Positions 7,947 to 15,731 of a stretch of DNA of 32,474 nucleotides are shown one piece after another. The stretch is from NCBI GenBank assembly GCA_964460605.1, contig CAYWPT010000008.1:1-32474 (forward strand). The letters run 5' to 3'. The position numbers and the translations under genes are program-made. Under the pieces are notes generated by a model. It saw only the letters and a program-made list of their open reading frames with translations, had not been told where the DNA came from and made no database searches. This DNA comes from CAYFJV01 sp964460605. GTDB lineage: Archaea; Nanobdellota; Nanobdellia; Woesearchaeales; GW2011-AR9. Position 1 is the stretch's first letter. Every line of letters starts with the position of its first letter.

Positions 7947-8699
7947 ATGTGTCGTATGTTAATTGCAGTGGGTGATCATTCACATGATGATCTTAAACAA
8001 GGAATCCTTGCAATGGCTGATGAAAGTAATGGTTTTTATCATGATAGAAAAGATCTGTACCAAGGAAAACCATACAAACATGGAAATGGTTGGAGTTTTG
8101 CTCATTTAGATGAAGAAAAAGGTGAATGGGTAGTTCTAAGATCAATGTCAGAGATTTATGAAGATTTAGAGCTTCTCAATGATACAGAGACAGAATCTCC
8201 AGTAAAGATTTTTCATGCAAGAAAAGCTACTATTGGAAGTGAAATGATTCAGAACACACACAACTTCTTTCATCATCTTCCAGGCTACGGCTCTTACTTG
8301 TTATCACATAATGGAGATATTCATGATGATTTCGAATTTGATGAACACTTTAAGATGCAAGGAAATACAGACTCTGAAGGATTTTTCTACAGCATCCTCA
8401 GCTTAATGAAAAACGAAAAATTATCCGAGAAAGATGCAATTATCAAAGCAGCAAAAGGATTAAAAAATTATGAGGGTGCAAACATCATATTTGCAGGAAA
8501 AAATAGATCTTATGTTTTAGTTTTCCATACTGACTATCCTACTTATTATGGTATGCAAATAGCAGAATTAGATAATTGTTTAATTGTAAGCTCAGAAAAA
8601 TTAAAACATATCAAAAGTAACTGGAAAGGACTTCAACATGGTGATTTAGTGGAAATTGATAATGTAACAAGAGAGTACACCATTCATAGGGTTCTTTAA
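7947..8699 (+). CDS. Class II glutamine amidotransferase (YafJ-like Ntn hydrolase)
   Basis: 250 residues. It begins MCRMLIA, so after Met removal Cys2 is the N-terminal nucleophile of a class II glutaminase. Supporting segments are HARKATIG, the SHNGDIHDDFE loop and NTDSEGFFYSIL, all as in stand-alone GATase type 2 proteins of the YafJ/EgtC group. There is no synthase domain, so it would act alone or with an unknown partner, hydrolysing a glutamine or gamma-glutamyl amide. It shares the four bases TTAA at its end with the convergent phosphoesterase gene. Confidence 0.8.
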   Translation: MCRMLIAVGDHSHDDLKQGILAMADESNGFYHDRKDLYQGKPYKHGNGWSFAHLDEEKGEWVVLRSMSEIYEDLELLNDTETESPVKIFHARKATIGSEMIQNTHNFFHHLPGYGSYLLSHNGDIHDDFEFDEHFKMQGNTDSEGFFYSILSLMKNEKLSEKDAIIKAAKGLKNYEGANIIFAGKNRSYVLVFHTDYPTYYGMQIAELDNCLIVSSEKLKHIKSNWKGLQHGDLVEIDNVTREYTIHRVL

Positions 8700-9994
8700 T
8701 TCTTCTTATTTGCTCTTTTAATCTTACGAGCTTTTTTCTTTTTAACCTTGGCTTCTTTTCTTTTCTTGCTTTTTTCTTTTCTCAAAGCTCTTTTTGTTTC
8801 TCTATGTTCTTTTCGAGCAATCTTTCTTGCTTGTTTAGTCTCTTTATTTGTTCTTTTCTTAAACAAAACGTCTCCCTTAGCAATTTCATCTTTAATATCT
8901 GATAAAGTAAGTGGACTTTGACGAGAAGCTACTTCAATGACTTCTGCCATCTTTATTGAATCTTTAGAATGTAAAATGTATGCGTAGCCTTTATTTTTTG
9001 GAGGAAACAATTGAAAATTTTTAGCAACATTATACTCATCCCTCCAACAACCTGGATTGAGAAGAATTTTATCTCCTTGTTTGAAAACATTTATTTTATG
9101 GTCGTGCCCAATAACCATCACTTTTACTTTTTTATCTCTTTTTGCTTTCTTTTTAGCTTCATCAATAAATTTGACCTCCCATTCTGTCGAAAAAAAATTT
9201 CTTAAATATTTTCTAAAATCCTTAAAAGTAAATCTTTGGACTGGATCTCCCCAAAATTTGTACTGAGTATAAAAAAATGATTTCATCATGTAAGTAAATG
9301 TATCAACAACAAAAACTTTCTTCAGGTGTCTTGGAAGTTGTCCAAACAGTGGCCCTCTTGGGATAATTCTTTCAAGTACAGGATATTTTTCTTTAACATA
9401 GATAAATTGATCGTAAAGTGCATTATAACCCCAAGGAAGCATTAAGAATGGTTCTGCATGCCCTGTATCTTTTTTAGGAGTAAAAACAAAATTATCTGGA
9501 TCAACATAAAAAAATTGGTCTAATTGTGAACCATGCTCTACTAAAACAAGGCCATCATAAAACTCAAATCCCGGAAAAACAACTCTTTTTCTTGCAGCAG
9601 GATCTTTTCCAGCAATATAGTCTCTTAATTTTTTTTGGACTCCAGGAAAAACAAGATCATAATCGTGATTTCCCACAACAAAGATTACTCTATTGCTTGA
9701 ATCATAATGTATCCAATCATAAAGTACCTTAAAATATTTTTTATGTGCTTTATAGATCTGTTTGGTTTTATAAACAGAAATTTTTTCAGTAATATGTTTA
9801 GGGTATTTCCCTTTATATGGAGCTTTCATGTAATCTAGTGTGTCTCCATTAAATACAATGTCTGCTGGATGGTTCTTTGATTCTGGAAAATGTGTTCTTA
9901 TTGTATCCACTAAAAGCTCATCTTCTACAAAGTCATCTGTGGCATTTCCTGTTCCAGCTTCTATGTCACTAAATACTAAAGTCAGTTTCATCAT
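8696..9994 (-). CDS. Calcineurin-like metallophosphoesterase with Lys/Arg-rich tail
   Basis: 432 residues. The metallophosphoesterase motifs run in order: SDIEAG (Asp10, with Glu12 where the usual D-x-H has His), GDTLD (Asp51), GNHD (109-111), EHGSQLD (His154) and GHDH (His297, His299). The layout resembles the LpxH/UDP-diacylglucosamine hydrolase-like branch, but the substrate is unknown. Residues about 375-432 are almost entirely Lys, Arg, Glu and Ala, a tail that may bind RNA, DNA or an acidic membrane surface. The start has two consecutive ATGs (9994 and 9991). Confidence 0.75.
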   Translation of the reverse strand: MMKLTLVFSDIEAGTGNATDDFVEDELLVDTIRTHFPESKNHPADIVFNGDTLDYMKAPYKGKYPKHITEKISVYKTKQIYKAHKKYFKVLYDWIHYDSSNRVIFVVGNHDYDLVFPGVQKKLRDYIAGKDPAARKRVVFPGFEFYDGLVLVEHGSQLDQFFYVDPDNFVFTPKKDTGHAEPFLMLPWGYNALYDQFIYVKEKYPVLERIIPRGPLFGQLPRHLKKVFVVDTFTYMMKSFFYTQYKFWGDPVQRFTFKDFRKYLRNFFSTEWEVKFIDEAKKKAKRDKKVKVMVIGHDHKINVFKQGDKILLNPGCWRDEYNVAKNFQLFPPKNKGYAYILHSKDSIKMAEVIEVASRQSPLTLSDIKDEIAKGDVLFKKRTNKETKQARKIARKEHRETKRALRKEKSKKRKEAKVKKKKARKIKRANKKN

Positions 9995-10089
9995 AATAGG
10001 TTAATATTTTTTTCTTTTTATTTCTTTCCTAAAAACGTCAAATTTTTCTAAAACAAAAACTTAATAAGTTAAATTAATTAATCATCCTC

Positions 10090-10677
10090 ATGCATGATGA
10101 AGAAGTAATCAAAGATTTTGCTCACAAAGCTGAAGAAGAAATTAAACATGAAGAAAAAAAACATAATGAAGTAGATCATATGCATCATGCAGTAAGGCGT
10201 TATTACCTTTTCGCTGCAGGAATTTTTTTAGTTTTACTTATGGTCTCTTTTACTTTTGTAACTTTTCCGATTGCAGATATCATTGTAAGCACATTGCAAT
10301 CAAACCCTTTAGAGGATAATATTATTGATCTTAATAATTTTGAGGTCATTTTTGATCAAGATACCTTAGCAGAGTTGCAAACAATTTATTTCAACGAACA
10401 AAAAGTTGAATTCTCAGTTTGTCTCTCAGGTGAAAAACGTGGACCAGATTATTACATAAATTCTCTTTACCAACCAAAAATGTTTGAACAAACCTTTAAT
10501 CATGTTAATTTTGCTCCTTGTAATCAAGAAACACTCCTTCTGCTTCATAGCCATCCTTACAAGAGATGTACGGCTTCAGAGACTGATTTGAATACTTTAA
10601 GAAAAACTCAAGAAAGCAATCCTGACATTTTAATGGTGGTTATGTGTGAACCAAGCAGATTTTCTATTTATTCTTAG
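10090..10677 (+). CDS. Membrane-anchored JAMM/MPN metallopeptidase
   Basis: 195 residues. A charged, His/Glu-rich cytoplasmic N-terminus (1-37) is followed by one membrane segment (about 39-60) and a JAB/MPN domain. The JAMM metal site is complete: Glu107 in KVEFSV, then HSHP with His153 and His155, and Asp166 exactly after ten intervening residues (H-x-H-x10-D), with Ser163 in place. Archaeal JAMM proteins are soluble enzymes that remove SAMP or ubiquitin-like modifiers. Here the orientation suggests an extracytoplasmic catalytic domain, so a wall or surface substrate is possible. A TATA-like CTTAATAAG lies about 27 bases before the ATG. Confidence 0.75.
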   Translation: MHDEEVIKDFAHKAEEEIKHEEKKHNEVDHMHHAVRRYYLFAAGIFLVLLMVSFTFVTFPIADIIVSTLQSNPLEDNIIDLNNFEVIFDQDTLAELQTIYFNEQKVEFSVCLSGEKRGPDYYINSLYQPKMFEQTFNHVNFAPCNQETLLLLHSHPYKRCTASETDLNTLRKTQESNPDILMVVMCEPSRFSIYS

Positions 10678-10701
10678 GATTTCCATTATTCTTCCCAAAG
10701 C

Positions 10702-10710
10702 TTTATAATA
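10702..10710 (+). promoter_or_regulatory. TATA box for zinc-ribbon gene
   Basis: TTTATAATA centred 27 bases before the ATG at 10733; leaderless. Confidence 0.55.
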
Positions 10711-10732
10711 CAACCCATAAAGTACATTATAT

Positions 10733-11098
10733 ATGGCAAGAATCAAGTTTAAAAAAAAATGTGGGATCTGTAAAAAAGTATGGGTTGTTATCCATAGAAG
10801 GGAGTTCCCAATTTGTACACCTTGTCATATGAAAAGAATTTTTTCTGAAGAACAAAAAATAACTGCAAAGAAATTTTTATTCCTCAATATAGACAAAGAA
10901 TTTTATGAGCAATCAAGATTCTTAAGAAACATTAGAGAAGCTTACTTAAGATTCGAGGATTTAACTGATCGTCAGATCGAAGCTTTCAAAGAAACCCTTG
11001 AAAGGACTAAAAACCCACCTTCTGAAGAGGAATTAGCTAAAGAAGCTGAAAAGAAAGCAGCAGAAAAAGAAAAGAAAAAAGCAGATTCTAAAAAATAG
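10733..11098 (+). CDS. Zinc-ribbon protein with charged helical tail
   Basis: 121 residues. Four cysteines (C10, C13, C28, C31; CGIC and CTPC) form a treble-clef or ribbon zinc site in a very basic N-terminus. A helical region follows, and the tail from about 90 on is Lys/Glu/Ala-rich. The combination suggests a nucleic-acid or ribosome-associated protein, but I do not recognise the family. Nearest neighbours give no functional hint. Confidence 0.6.
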   Translation: MARIKFKKKCGICKKVWVVIHRREFPICTPCHMKRIFSEEQKITAKKFLFLNIDKEFYEQSRFLRNIREAYLRFEDLTDRQIEAFKETLERTKNPPSEEELAKEAEKKAAEKEKKKADSKK

Positions 11099-11121
11099 CT
11101 TCTAATGAAAAGTAAAGAGAA

Positions 11122-11220
11122 TTTAAATACTTACAAATTCTTGATCCTTTAACAATTATTGCTATGGTTTAGGGCAACATTAAAAAAATAAACCTGTTTT
11201 AACACTAAACTATAGCATTT
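11122..11220 (+). ncRNA. Candidate hairpin RNA between genes
   Basis: TTTAAATA at 11122-11129 predicts a start near 11150. GCTATGGTTTAG at 11161-11172 pairs with CTAAACTATAGC at 11205-11216 over 12 positions with one G-T wobble, then comes an AT-rich tail. No reading frame of useful length lies inside. It may be a small RNA or a terminator of the zinc-ribbon gene. Confidence 0.35.
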
Positions 11221-11263
11221 AATTTATATTTGACTTACTTATATTTTATGTGGTACTTTCATA

Positions 11264-12109
11264 ATGAAAAAAATAATATATTTAATAACAATTTTAATAG
11301 TAGCAACATTTTTATTTTCTTGCGCTACAACACCTGATGTAGATGATATTGATCAAGATCATGGTGTAGATTTTGACATCCTTGAAGATTTTAGTCTTGA
11401 TAATTTTGAACAAGAAAGACAAAATGATGATGTTGTCTTTGTAAAAGATATTGCTTATGGCAAATTTCCATTAATGAAATTTGATGTATTCTATAAAGAG
11501 TCTTATCTTAATGCTCCTGTCGTTTACATGGTACACGGTGGAGCAATTGGTGAAGGAGATAAATCAAATATGTATGGGATGGTCAAGGCTTATACAGACA
11601 TTGGTTATACTGTTATAACTATGAATTATAGGGATACTAGAGATACAGACATTGCAAGTTATGATTTAGCATGCTCAATTGTCTCATTTGAAAAGATAGC
11701 TCCACACTTCGGAACTGATGCTTCAAAGACAGTAGTGCATGGTTTTTCTCATGGTGGGTATGTGAGTAGTATTTTTACTTATGATCAGGATACAAACTGG
11801 TTAGAAGCTTGTCCAATTAAATCAGGGGATGCACATGAAAACATTAAGGCTTATATTGCTCATAGTGCTAATAATTTAATAACAAAAAATATTGATAGTA
11901 GAGACTATCCAACTTTACTTGTTTATGGAATTAAAGACCCTAGGTTTAAGCAAAGTGAACTTGATGCAGCTCAAAGCCTTTTAGATACTGCTGGTGTATA
12001 CAACCAAGAACATTTAGAAGATGTGGGTCATGGCCCTGCAGGTCACGTTGGTAATGAAAATATTGCTCAAGTAATTCAAGAATTTGTTTTAACCTTTGCA
12101 GGAGATTAA
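11264..12109 (+). CDS. Lipobox-bearing alpha/beta hydrolase (esterase-like)
   Basis: 281 residues. The N-terminus is a lipoprotein-type signal ending LFSC with Cys20, so the protein is probably tethered outside the cell. The alpha/beta hydrolase core shows an oxyanion HGG (91-93), the nucleophile elbow GFSHG with Ser162, a likely acid Asp225 (YGIKDPRF) and His256 in VGHGP. The HGG motif and fold are those of BD-FAE/carboxylesterase-type enzymes acting on short esters; the actual substrate is unknown. It ends 33 bases before the convergent tRNA-Ser, whose T-run terminator lies between. Confidence 0.75.
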   Translation: MKKIIYLITILIVATFLFSCATTPDVDDIDQDHGVDFDILEDFSLDNFEQERQNDDVVFVKDIAYGKFPLMKFDVFYKESYLNAPVVYMVHGGAIGEGDKSNMYGMVKAYTDIGYTVITMNYRDTRDTDIASYDLACSIVSFEKIAPHFGTDASKTVVHGFSHGGYVSSIFTYDQDTNWLEACPIKSGDAHENIKAYIAHSANNLITKNIDSRDYPTLLVYGIKDPRFKQSELDAAQSLLDTAGVYNQEHLEDVGHGPAGHVGNENIAQVIQEFVLTFAGD

Positions 12110-12131
12110 TTTTTTTTTCTAAAATTTTCAT

Positions 12132-12139
12132 AAAAAAAA
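12132..12139 (-). terminator. T-run terminator after tRNA-Ser
   Basis: Eight T in a row on the minus strand (CTCTTTTTTTTATG), three bases after the discriminator base, as expected for archaeal intrinsic termination. Confidence 0.55.
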
Positions 12140-12142
12140 GAG

Positions 12143-12226
12143 CGCCAACGCCCGGATTTGAACCGGGATATCCCGAAGGAAACGAGAGTTCCAGTCTCGC
12201 GCCGTACCAGATTGAGCCACGTTGGC
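12143..12226 (-). tRNA. tRNA-Ser (GGA)
   Basis: Acceptor GCCAACG/CGTTGGC, D arm GCT...GGC, anticodon stem CGAGA/TCTCG, loop CTGGAAC giving anticodon GGA (12090 region not involved; anticodon at 12190-12192). The long variable arm (TCC TTC GGGA) is typical of type II tRNAs, and the T arm is CCCGG/CCGGG. Discriminator G fits serine. No intron and no encoded CCA. Confidence 0.93.
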
Positions 12227-12254
12227 AAGCTTTTTATGACGTAGCCTTGTTTTG

Positions 12255-12336
12255 ATCAAACTCACAAAATAAGGTAAAAATCTTATTTGTGCACAAGTAA
12301 AGTAGTTTCTTCACTTTGTGTTTTATAAAGTTTGAT
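12255..12336 (-). ncRNA. Candidate three-way-junction RNA upstream of tRNA-Ser
   Basis: P1 pairs ATCAAACT (12255-12262) with AGTTTGAT (12329-12336). P2 pairs 12263-12273 with 12282-12291 (10 bp, one bulged A). P3 pairs CACA and AAGT (12292-12303, four-base bulge) with ACTT and TGTG (12313-12320). P1, P2 and P3 abut with no spare bases. On the minus strand it follows the BRE/TATA element at 12376-12393 by about 40 bases and precedes tRNA-Ser by 28 bases. It could be a stable RNA processed from a tRNA precursor; the fold is strand-symmetric, so plus-strand use is not excluded. Confidence 0.35.
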
Positions 12337-12375
12337 TCTGGCCACCTTAGCTTAGGAAAAATTCTAAGAAGTGTT

Positions 12376-12393
12376 TATTTAAACATTTCGCAA
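12376..12393 (-). promoter_or_regulatory. BRE/TATA element, copy 2
   Basis: Minus-strand TTGCGAAATGTTTAAATA, one mismatch from the copy at 2096-2113. It predicts a start near 12350, ahead of the three-way-junction candidate and tRNA-Ser. No better TATA box is seen 26-30 bases before the tRNA. Confidence 0.45.
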
Positions 12394-12447
12394 TTTATTT
12401 GCTTTTTTGATCAGAAGTTTTATTAAAAATAGCTATATTTTTTGATC

Positions 12448-12822
12448 ATGACAATAGATGAGTTAGTCCTTATTGGTGCCGATCAAGTTTGGGGTGCATT
12501 TCTAGAAAGAAAATTTAGAGGTTTTTTTACTAAGGATTTAAGACATTTTGACATTGAGGAAACTACTGCATATGCCCAAGGTGGTATTGATAAGGAAAAA
12601 AGAAGGTTTTACTTAATCGATTTTGATCAGAGTACTGCTTCAGGATTGGATAGTTTATGGGAAGATTTAGCTAGGCTAAGGGAATATGATGGAAATGCTG
12701 TCTTTGTACTTTTATCTCCATTTGGAAATGGTCCTCATTCTCTTCCAGAAGGGGTTCATTATTTTAATAAAGAGGACATTAATGCATCAATTGTAAAGAT
12801 AAGAAAAAAATATTTTAATTAA
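12448..12822 (+). CDS. Small receiver-like protein of unknown function
   Basis: 124 residues from the ATG at 12448, chosen because TTTATTAAAAAT (12418-12429) is about 25 bases upstream; an in-frame TTG at 12442 is possible. I do not recognise a family. The pattern of strands, with FYLIDFD then AVFVLLS then VHYFNKED, recalls beta3-Asp, beta4-Ser and beta5-Lys of response-regulator receiver domains, but the acidic pair at beta1 is weak, so this is only an inference. It ends in an 8-base overlap with the convergent zinc-ribbon gene. Confidence 0.55.
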   Translation: MTIDELVLIGADQVWGAFLERKFRGFFTKDLRHFDIEETTAYAQGGIDKEKRRFYLIDFDQSTASGLDSLWEDLARLREYDGNAVFVLLSPFGNGPHSLPEGVHYFNKEDINASIVKIRKKYFN

Positions 12823-12961
12823 GATTTCTTGTTTTTTCTTCTTCGAACCCGCAATCTAAACAAGCATGGCGTCTTTTACCATCCATGTCATAGACATCTA
12901 CATGAGAACTTCCACATTTAGAACATTTGTACTTGTCTTCTGGACGGGCTGTGTGTACCAT
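12815..12961 (-). CDS. 48-residue zinc-ribbon protein
   Basis: Short gene reading MVHTARPEDKYKCSKCGSSH..., with CxxC at 13-16 and 34-37 (CLDCG), a complete zinc ribbon. The ATG is 14 bases after the 3' end of tRNA-Met on the same strand, with T6 between. No TATA box lies at the usual distance, because that position is inside the tRNA. It may be made by read-through of the tRNA transcript followed by 3' cleavage. Small single-ribbon proteins like this are common in archaea, mostly of unknown role. The stop overlaps the end of the convergent gene in TTAATTAA. Confidence 0.7.
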   Translation of the reverse strand: MVHTARPEDKYKCSKCGSSHVDVYDMDGKRRHACLDCGFEEEKTRNLN

Positions 12962-12975
12962 TGTATAAAAAAGAG

Positions 12976-13101
12976 TGGCGATGGAGGGATTCGATCCCTC
13001 GACCTCCAGATAGCTCCAAATATTAGGTCATCGAGCAGAACTGCTCTCAGCACTCATACTTATATGAGTCTGGCGCTATAACCAGGCTAAGCTACATCGC
13101 C
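12976..13101 (-). tRNA. Elongator tRNA-Met (CAT) with 51-base intron
   Basis: Acceptor GGCGATG/CATCGCC, D arm with GCTTAGCCTGGTTATAGC, anticodon stem CCAGA/TCTGG, mature loop CTCATAA, T stem GAGGG/CCCTC with loop ATCGAAT, discriminator A. The first pair is G-C and the anticodon stem lacks three G-C pairs, so it is the elongator, not the initiator. Intron 13012-13062 lies between positions 37 and 38. The exon-intron fold gives a bulge-helix-bulge: three-base bulges TA^T and CT^A, a four-position central helix CTCA/GGAG with one mismatch, and an outer helix AAGTAT/ATATTT. Confidence 0.93.
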
Positions 13102-13133
13102 ATCTAGCTTATAATGATTCTTCCTTAATCTCA

Positions 13134-13141
13134 TTTATATA
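13134..13141 (-). promoter_or_regulatory. TATA box for tRNA-Met
   Basis: Minus-strand TATATAAA preceded by AAAGC, about 33-40 bases before the mature tRNA 5' end. This gives a short leader for RNase P. Confidence 0.45.
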
Positions 13142-13186
13142 GCTTTTGCTTTCTTAAAAGAATAAAGGGCTTTAACCAACAAAAGA

Positions 13187-13194
13187 TTTAAATA
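13187..13194 (+). promoter_or_regulatory. TATA box for copper operon
   Basis: TTTAAATA centred 27 bases before the ATG at 13217. Its flank ATATCATATGAAATAATTATC is AT-rich with partial symmetry and could hold the ArsR operator. Confidence 0.5.
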
Positions 13195-13216
13195 TCATAT
13201 GAAATAATTATCACCT

Positions 13217-13546
13217 ATGAAACATAATATAGAAACTTACAAATTCTTTTTTGGAGCTTTAGCTAATCCTAATAGACTTCAAATAATCAATATTCTAAGA
13301 GATGGAAAAAAGAACGTAACACAAATTTGCGAAGAAACTAACTTTGAGCAAACTATGGTATCTCACAATTTAAAAGTTCTTGAATATCACGGGATGGTAT
13401 TTATGGAGAAAGAAGGAAAGTATAGGAATTATTCTGTAAATAAAAAAACAATCAAACCATTATTAGAATTTGTTGATGATCATATGAAACAATATTGTTG
13501 TAAAATTCTTGAAAAGGAGAAGAAAGAAAATGGCAAAAAAAACTGA
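13217..13546 (+). CDS. ArsR/SmtB-family metal-sensing repressor
   Basis: 109 residues. A winged helix-turn-helix of the ArsR type: LANPNRLQIINIL, then VTQICEETNFEQTMVSHNLKVL as recognition region. Cys38 sits in the helix where ArsR/CadC sensors carry metal ligands, and His89 with Cys94-Cys95 (HMKQYCC) could be a second thiol site. As first gene of a copper operon it most likely releases DNA when Cu(I), or a related soft metal, binds. Leaderless start 27 bases after TTTAAATA. It overlaps the start region of copA by 17 bases. Confidence 0.8.
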   Translation: MKHNIETYKFFFGALANPNRLQIINILRDGKKNVTQICEETNFEQTMVSHNLKVLEYHGMVFMEKEGKYRNYSVNKKTIKPLLEFVDDHMKQYCCKILEKEKKENGKKN

Positions 13547-15725
13547 AAAAAAATCAATAAAGGTTACTGGGATGCATTGTGCAAGTTGTGTTGCTGTAAT
13601 CACTAGAGCTTTAAAAAAGAAAGAAGGTATCAATAATGCTGTTGTTAATTACTCAACTGAAAAAGCAGCAGTAGAATATGATCCTAAACTCATTAGTGAA
13701 GGTGAAATTATTCAAACTATTAAATCTAAAGGTTATGGTGCTTATGCTGATAATGCTAAAGATTTCAAAGAACAAAAGAAGCAAAAAGAGAAAGAATTAA
13801 AATTATTAAGGAATAAAGTGATTTTCTCTTCAACCTTAGCAATCCCCGCCCTCATTCTTGGTATGTTTTTCATGAAAAATCCAATCCCCTTTCAAGATTA
13901 TATCCTTTGGGCTTTGGCAACACCAGTCCAGTTTTATATCGGGGCAACTTTTTACAAAGGTGCTTGGGCTGCTTTAAAAAATAAAACAACAAATATGGAT
14001 AGTCTCATTGCTTTAGGTACGAGTGCAGCATATTTCTTCTCAGTCTACGCTGTCTTATTTCTAGAAACGGGTCACCAATATTTTGAAACAAGCGCAGTAC
14101 TTATCACATTAGTTCTCTTAGGAAAGTACCTCGAAGCTTTAGCTAAAGGAAGAACGAGTGAAGCAATAACAAAATTGATGAAAATTGGTGCAAAAACAGC
14201 AATAGTTATTAGAAATAAAAAAGAAGTAAAGATTCCAATAGATAATGTAGTTAAAGGGGATATTATAGTAGTAAAACCAGGTTCAAAGATTCCAGTTGAT
14301 GGAATTATAATTGAAGGTTCTTCTTTTGTAAATGAAAGTATGGTAACTGGTGAGAGTATCCCTGTTCAAAAGAAAAAGAAAGATTTTGTCATTGGATCTA
14401 CTATCAACAAGAAAGGTTCTTTTACAATGAAAGCAACTAAAGTTGGTGCTGAAACAACCCTTTCAAGAATTATTAAATTAATTGAGGAAGCACAAACAAA
14501 AAAAGCACCAATCCAAAGATTTGCAGATAAAATTTCGTCTTACTTTGTACCAGCAGTTATTTTTATCTCAATTATTACCCTAACTATCTGGTTCTCAGTG
14601 CTTAAAGCAGACTTTAGTTTTGCATTAGTTGCAGCAGTTGCAGTTCTTGTAATTGCTTGTCCTTGCGCACTTGGTCTTGCAACACCAACTGCTATTATGG
14701 TGGGAACTGGAAAAGGAGCACAAAAAGGAATTCTCATCAAAGGTGGTGATGCTTTAGAAACTGCTCATAAAATTAAATATGTTATCTTCGATAAAACAGG
14801 TACTATTACAAAAGGTAAGCCTGAAGTGACTGACATTGTTACAGCTAAAGGAGTCACAAAAGATTCTCTTTTACAAGTAGCTGCTAGTATTGAAGCAAAA
14901 TCTGAACACCCTTTGGCAGAAGCAATCGTAGAAGAGAGTAAAAAGAAAAAACAAAGTCTCAAGAAAGTAACTGGTTTTAATTCAATTACAGGCCAAGGGG
15001 TTAAAGCAAAGATAGGAAAAACACAATACTTTATTGGAAATGCAAAATTAATGAAGAAACAAAACGTTTCAATCAAAGATTTTGAGGATGATTTAATTGG
15101 ATTAGAAGATGAGGCTAAAACAGCAATGCTCCTTGCAACATCTAAGGATGTTTTAGGGATTATTGCAGTAGCTGATGAAATTAAAGAAGATTCATCTAAG
15201 GCAGTTCGTGCTCTCAAAAAGATAGGGATTATACCTTATATGATTACCGGAGATAATCAAAGAACAGCAAAGGCAATTGCAAAAAAAGTAGGAATAAAAG
15301 ATTTCTTTGCTGAAGTGATGCCTGAAGATAAGGCTAACTATGTAAAGAAACTACAAAGAAAAGGAAGCGTTGCTATGGTGGGAGATGGTATTAACGATGC
15401 TCCTGCATTAGCTCAGGCTGATATTGGTATTGCTATGGGTTCTGGAACAGATGTTGCTATGGAAACAGGAAATATTGTACTTATGCGAGATAATCTTTTA
15501 GATGTGCCAAGATCAATTAAGTTAAGTAAACTTACCATGGCAAAGATTAGGCAAAATATGTTCTGGGCATTATTTTATAATGTGATGGGAATACCAATCG
15601 CTGCTGGTTTATTGTATCCTTGGACAGGTTGGTTACTCAGTCCAATGATTGCGGGTGGTGCAATGGCTTTAAGTTCACTCAGTGTTGTTTCTAATGCACT
15701 TTTACTCAAAGCAAAGAGGTTTTAG
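13530..15725 (+). CDS. copA: Copper-exporting P1B-type ATPase
   Basis: 731 residues from the ATG at 13530, which has AAGGAG at 13514-13519; a longer frame from a TTG at 13509 lacks a better signal. One N-terminal HMA domain with CASC (Cys17, Cys20), then MTGES in the actuator domain, the transmembrane CPC (377-379, in CPCALGLATPT), phosphorylated Asp421 in DKTGT, SEHPLAEAI (the HP motif) and GDGINDAPAL. CPC with these flanks is typical of Cu(I) export. It uses ATP to pump copper out across the cell membrane and lies second in the operon under the ArsR sensor. Confidence 0.95.
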   Translation: MAKKTEKKSIKVTGMHCASCVAVITRALKKKEGINNAVVNYSTEKAAVEYDPKLISEGEIIQTIKSKGYGAYADNAKDFKEQKKQKEKELKLLRNKVIFSSTLAIPALILGMFFMKNPIPFQDYILWALATPVQFYIGATFYKGAWAALKNKTTNMDSLIALGTSAAYFFSVYAVLFLETGHQYFETSAVLITLVLLGKYLEALAKGRTSEAITKLMKIGAKTAIVIRNKKEVKIPIDNVVKGDIIVVKPGSKIPVDGIIIEGSSFVNESMVTGESIPVQKKKKDFVIGSTINKKGSFTMKATKVGAETTLSRIIKLIEEAQTKKAPIQRFADKISSYFVPAVIFISIITLTIWFSVLKADFSFALVAAVAVLVIACPCALGLATPTAIMVGTGKGAQKGILIKGGDALETAHKIKYVIFDKTGTITKGKPEVTDIVTAKGVTKDSLLQVAASIEAKSEHPLAEAIVEESKKKKQSLKKVTGFNSITGQGVKAKIGKTQYFIGNAKLMKKQNVSIKDFEDDLIGLEDEAKTAMLLATSKDVLGIIAVADEIKEDSSKAVRALKKIGIIPYMITGDNQRTAKAIAKKVGIKDFFAEVMPEDKANYVKKLQRKGSVAMVGDGINDAPALAQADIGIAMGSGTDVAMETGNIVLMRDNLLDVPRSIKLSKLTMAKIRQNMFWALFYNVMGIPIAAGLLYPWTGWLLSPMIAGGAMALSSLSVVSNALLLKAKRF

Positions 15726-15731
15726 GCTAAA

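Noticed and set aside
13012..13062. Box C/D guide RNA inside the tRNA-Met intron (CTGA and GATGA seen)
   Set aside because: The spacing between possible C, D', C' and D boxes is too short for archaeal guides.
14765..15217. 150-codon minus-strand frame inside copA
   Set aside because: Shadow of a strongly coding gene, with no start signals and atypical composition.
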